A DNA stretch of 64,000 nucleotides from Flavobacteriales bacterium UBA7666 (GTDB taxonomy: Bacteria > Bacteroidota > Bacteroidia > Flavobacteriales_D > Crocinitomicaceae), in NCBI GenBank assembly GCA_002483265.1, contig DLHO01000009.1, positions 225,128 through 289,127 on the forward strand. The letters are read 5' to 3'. Positions 61,452-64,000 of this stretch are shown piece after piece. A program made the position numbers and the translations under genes. Within the stretch, counting starts at the first letter, position 1, and every line of letters starts with the position of its first letter. Under the pieces are notes generated by a model. It ran no database searches. It saw only the letters and a list, made by a program, of their open reading frames with translations, and had not been told where the DNA came from.

Positions 61452-63026
61452 ATGGCAGATGTTAAACCAGCAGAAGTTTCTGCGATTTTAAGAGAGCAAT
61501 TATCAGGGTTTCGTTCAGAAGCTGAATTGCAAGAAGTAGGTACAGTATTACAAATCGGTGATGGTATCGCTCGCGTTTACGGATTGAAAGGTGTTCAATA
61601 CGGTGAATTGGTTGAGTTCGAAGGAGCTTTGCAAGGAATCGCTTTGAACTTGGAAGAAGATAACGTAGGAGTTGTATTATTAGGTCGTTCTTCCGGAGTA
61701 AAGGAAGGTGATACGGTAAAACGCTTGAATCGTATTGCTTCTGTAAATGTTGGTGAAGGAATGGTTGGTCGTGTTGTGGATACTTTGGGTAACCCAATCG
61801 ATGGAAAAGGACCTATCGCTGGTCAATTGTACGAAATGCCAATCGAGCGTAAAGCTCCGGGAGTTATCTTCCGTCAACCGGTAACTGAGCCTCTTCAAAC
61901 AGGTATCAAAGCAATTGATGCGATGATTCCAATTGGTCGTGGACAACGTGAGTTAATCATCGGTGACCGTCAAACAGGAAAAACAACTGTTGCGATTGAT
62001 GCGATCATCAACCAAAAAGAATTTTACGACCGTGGAGAACCTGTTTTCTGTATCTATGTAGCAATAGGACAAAAAGGATCAACGGTTGCAGGAATAGTTA
62101 AAAAATTAGAAGACGCAGGTGCAATGGCTTATACAGTGATTGTTGCTTCAAATGCTTCTGATCCGGCTCCAATGCAATTTTACGCTCCAATGACTGGTGC
62201 TGCAATTGGTGAGTTCTTCCGTGATTCAGGACGTCCTGCATTAATTGTATTTGATGATTTATCGAAACAAGCGGTAGCTTACCGTGAGGTTTCTTTGTTA
62301 CTACGTCGTCCTCCGGGCCGTGAGGCTTACCCTGGTGACGTATTCTACCTTCACTCCCGTTTATTGGAGCGTGCTGCGAAAATCATTGCTGATGATAGTA
62401 TCGCTTCTCAAATGAACGACCTTCCGGAGTCTATCAAACACTTGGTAAAAGGTGGTGGTTCATTAACAGCTCTTCCAATTATCGAAACACAAGCGGGTGA
62501 CGTTTCGGCGTATATCCCAACAAACGTAATTTCGATTACGGATGGTCAAATCTTCTTGGAAGGTGATTTATTCAACGCGGGTATCCGTCCTGCAATTAAC
62601 GTAGGTATCTCGGTATCTCGTGTAGGAGGTAACGCACAAATTAAATCCATGAAGAAAGTAGCTGGTACTTTGAAATTGGATCAGGCTCAATACCGTGAGT
62701 TGGAAGCATTCGCTAAGTTTGGTTCAGACTTGGATGCTGCTACAAAATCAGTGTTGGACAAAGGTGCTCGTAACTTGGAGATCTTGAAACAACGTGAAGG
62801 AGATCCATACCCGGTAGAAAAGCAAATTGCAATTATCTACGTTGGTACAAAAGGATTGATGCAAAACGTTCCGGTAAACAAAGTAAAAGAATTCGAAAAA
62901 GAATACTTGGATTTCTTAGAGGCGAAACATTCAGATGTTTTAGTTCGCTTGAAAGCTGGAAAATACGAAGATGCTGATACAGATCTTTTAGGAAAAGTAG
63001 CGAAAGAGATCGCTGGAAAATATTAA
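61452..63026 (+). CDS. atpA: ATP synthase F1 subunit alpha
   Basis: 524 residues. Walker A GDRQTGKT (171-178), ALIVFDDLSKQAVAYRE Walker B region, and the arginine-finger region ISVSRVGGNAQIKSMK. It forms the catalytic hexamer with beta (atpD, not in this window) and holds non-catalytic nucleotide sites. Confidence 0.97.
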   Translation: MADVKPAEVSAILREQLSGFRSEAELQEVGTVLQIGDGIARVYGLKGVQYGELVEFEGALQGIALNLEEDNVGVVLLGRSSGVKEGDTVKRLNRIASVNVGEGMVGRVVDTLGNPIDGKGPIAGQLYEMPIERKAPGVIFRQPVTEPLQTGIKAIDAMIPIGRGQRELIIGDRQTGKTTVAIDAIINQKEFYDRGEPVFCIYVAIGQKGSTVAGIVKKLEDAGAMAYTVIVASNASDPAPMQFYAPMTGAAIGEFFRDSGRPALIVFDDLSKQAVAYREVSLLLRRPPGREAYPGDVFYLHSRLLERAAKIIADDSIASQMNDLPESIKHLVKGGGSLTALPIIETQAGDVSAYIPTNVISITDGQIFLEGDLFNAGIRPAINVGISVSRVGGNAQIKSMKKVAGTLKLDQAQYRELEAFAKFGSDLDAATKSVLDKGARNLEILKQREGDPYPVEKQIAIIYVGTKGLMQNVPVNKVKEFEKEYLDFLEAKHSDVLVRLKAGKYEDADTDLLGKVAKEIAGKY

Positions 63027-63029
63027 TAG

Positions 63030-63112
63030 AATTATGAATTGAATAATTATCAATTATCAATTATAAAGAGGATTGCACTTCTGGATAATTGTAACATTGA
63101 TAATTCATAATT
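63030..63112. repeat. Inverted repeat between atpA and atpG
   Basis: AATTATGAATT (63030-63040) and AATTCATAATT (63102-63112) are exact 11-bp reverse complements. Between them are several ATCAATTATC/GATAATT units that pair imperfectly. It sits inside the operon and ends 6 nt before the atpG start. Confidence 0.65.
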
Positions 63113-63118
63113 AAAGTT

Positions 63119-63994
63119 ATGCCAAATTTAAAAGAAATACGAAATCGAATTACTTCAGTAGGATCTACGATGCAGATTACCTCTGCAATGAAGATGGTTT
63201 CTGCTGCAAAATTGAAGCGTGCGCAAGATGCAATTACTCAAATGCGTCCGTATGCTGAAAAATTGCAAGAGATCTTAGGTAATTTGACTGCTTCGTTAGA
63301 TATTTCAGAAAATGCTTTGGCTGCTTCACGTCCGGTTGAAAAAGTATTGATCATCGCTATCACTTCCAATCGTGGATTGTGTGGTGGTTTTAATAACAAC
63401 ATTATCAAACGTGTGAACTTAGCAGTTACGGAAGAGTATGCGAATGCAAACGTGAGTCTTCTTTGCCTTGGTAAAAAGGTGAAAGACGCATTCAAGCGTT
63501 CAGATATGTATTTTGATATTTCCGGTACTGGAATTCCGGAAGATATTTTTGCTGACTTGTCTTTTGGAAAGGTTTCTGCAGTTGCAGATTTTGCAATGAA
63601 AGCATTCCTTGAAAAGAAGTTTGATAAAGTGGTTGTGATTTACAACAGCTTCATCAACGCAGCTTCTCAACAAGTGAAAGAAGAGCAATTATTGCCAATC
63701 GTTCCGGCGGAACAAAAAGACGATATGCAGGCAGGAGATTACATCTTCGAACCTTCAAAAGAAGAGATCGTAGAAGAGTTGATCCCGAAATCGTTGAAAA
63801 TCCAATTGTTTAAAGCTTTGTTAGATTCAAATGCATCAGAACACGGTGCACGTATGACAGCAATGCACAAAGCAACGGATAATGCCAAGGAGTTACAGCG
63901 TAGTTTAAAATTAAGCTACAACAAAGCCCGCCAAGCTGCCATTACAAACGAAATTCTAGAGATCGTTGGTGGTGCAGAAGCATTGAACGGGTAA
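63119..63994 (+). CDS. atpG: ATP synthase F1 subunit gamma
   Basis: 291 residues, complete, stop TAA at 63992-63994. N-terminal helix IRNRITSVGSTMQITSAMKMVSAAKLKRA and C-terminal helix with HGARMTAMHKATDNAKEL are the conserved coiled-coil shaft; IAITSNRGLCGGFNNNI lies in the central domain. It is the rotating stalk. atpD and atpC do not follow within the window; in Bacteroidota they are commonly in a separate locus. Confidence 0.96.
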   Translation: MPNLKEIRNRITSVGSTMQITSAMKMVSAAKLKRAQDAITQMRPYAEKLQEILGNLTASLDISENALAASRPVEKVLIIAITSNRGLCGGFNNNIIKRVNLAVTEEYANANVSLLCLGKKVKDAFKRSDMYFDISGTGIPEDIFADLSFGKVSAVADFAMKAFLEKKFDKVVVIYNSFINAASQQVKEEQLLPIVPAEQKDDMQAGDYIFEPSKEEIVEELIPKSLKIQLFKALLDSNASEHGARMTAMHKATDNAKELQRSLKLSYNKARQAAITNEILEIVGGAEALNG

Positions 63995-64000
63995 GAATAA

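Noticed and set aside
63995..64000. Missing atpD and atpC as gene loss
   Set aside because: In Bacteroidota these two genes are commonly in a separate locus, and the window ends right after atpG, so nothing can be concluded.

Overview
The window looks like a chromosome segment of a Bacteroidota bacterium, most likely order Flavobacteriales and perhaps close to Fluviicola/Crocinitomicaceae (the family is inference from memory of gene content). Supporting signs are alternative complex III genes fused to a cytochrome c oxidase operon, a PorW/SprE-like type IX secretion (T9SS) lipoprotein, several proteins with T9SS C-terminal sorting domains, an atpB-E-F-H-A-G cluster without atpD/atpC, and repeated promoter boxes of the Bacteroidota type TAnnTTTG with little sign of Shine-Dalgarno sites.

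Layout. 1-7667: partial methylmalonyl-CoA mutase small subunit, an EI24-like membrane protein, a small Lys/Ala-rich secreted protein, a three-gene envelope operon (LTA-synthase-like, lipid kinase, DUF1569), a ChaN-like protein, and two tandem paralogous HTH genes with matching palindromes upstream. 7668-17487: a complete ribosomal-peptide (grasp-with-SPASM, graspetide-like) cluster: structured leader region, GG-leader precursor, secreted helical-repeat protein, ATP-grasp ligase, a 63-residue unknown, a SPASM protein without the radical-SAM cysteines, a two-domain OmpA-like protein, C39-peptidase ABC exporter, HlyD adaptor, TolC-like channel and a small unknown. Most of it is translationally coupled. 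17725-28119: a T9SS cargo protein, an AsmA-like giant, an outer-membrane barrel, a VTC/DUF4956 pair, PurT, a BaiN-like flavoprotein and a SPOR-like protein.

28442-40313 is one respiratory operon, actABCDEF-coxB-coxA, which takes electrons from quinol through alternative complex III to an aa3-type oxidase; a strong terminator ends it. 40509-53471 is mixed housekeeping: ruvB, queG, CotH-LTD-T9SS protein, DUF1800/DUF1501 pair, DUF4412, RseP, a lipase-like hydrolase and unknowns. 53664-63994 holds yebC, cvpA, sprE/porW, atpZ, an AtpI-like protein and the ATP synthase genes.

The most interesting part is the 7.7-17.5 kb peptide-maturation and export cluster. It has an upstream hairpin-rich region with a 46-codon ORF, and small and OmpA-like proteins embedded in the coupled gene string. 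Other notable signals are genes whose start codon lies exactly 4 nt after a TAnnTTTG box (predicted leaderless mRNAs), a terminator-like hairpin between atpE and atpF, and several families of long intergenic palindromes. No tRNA, rRNA, transposase or CRISPR array was seen.
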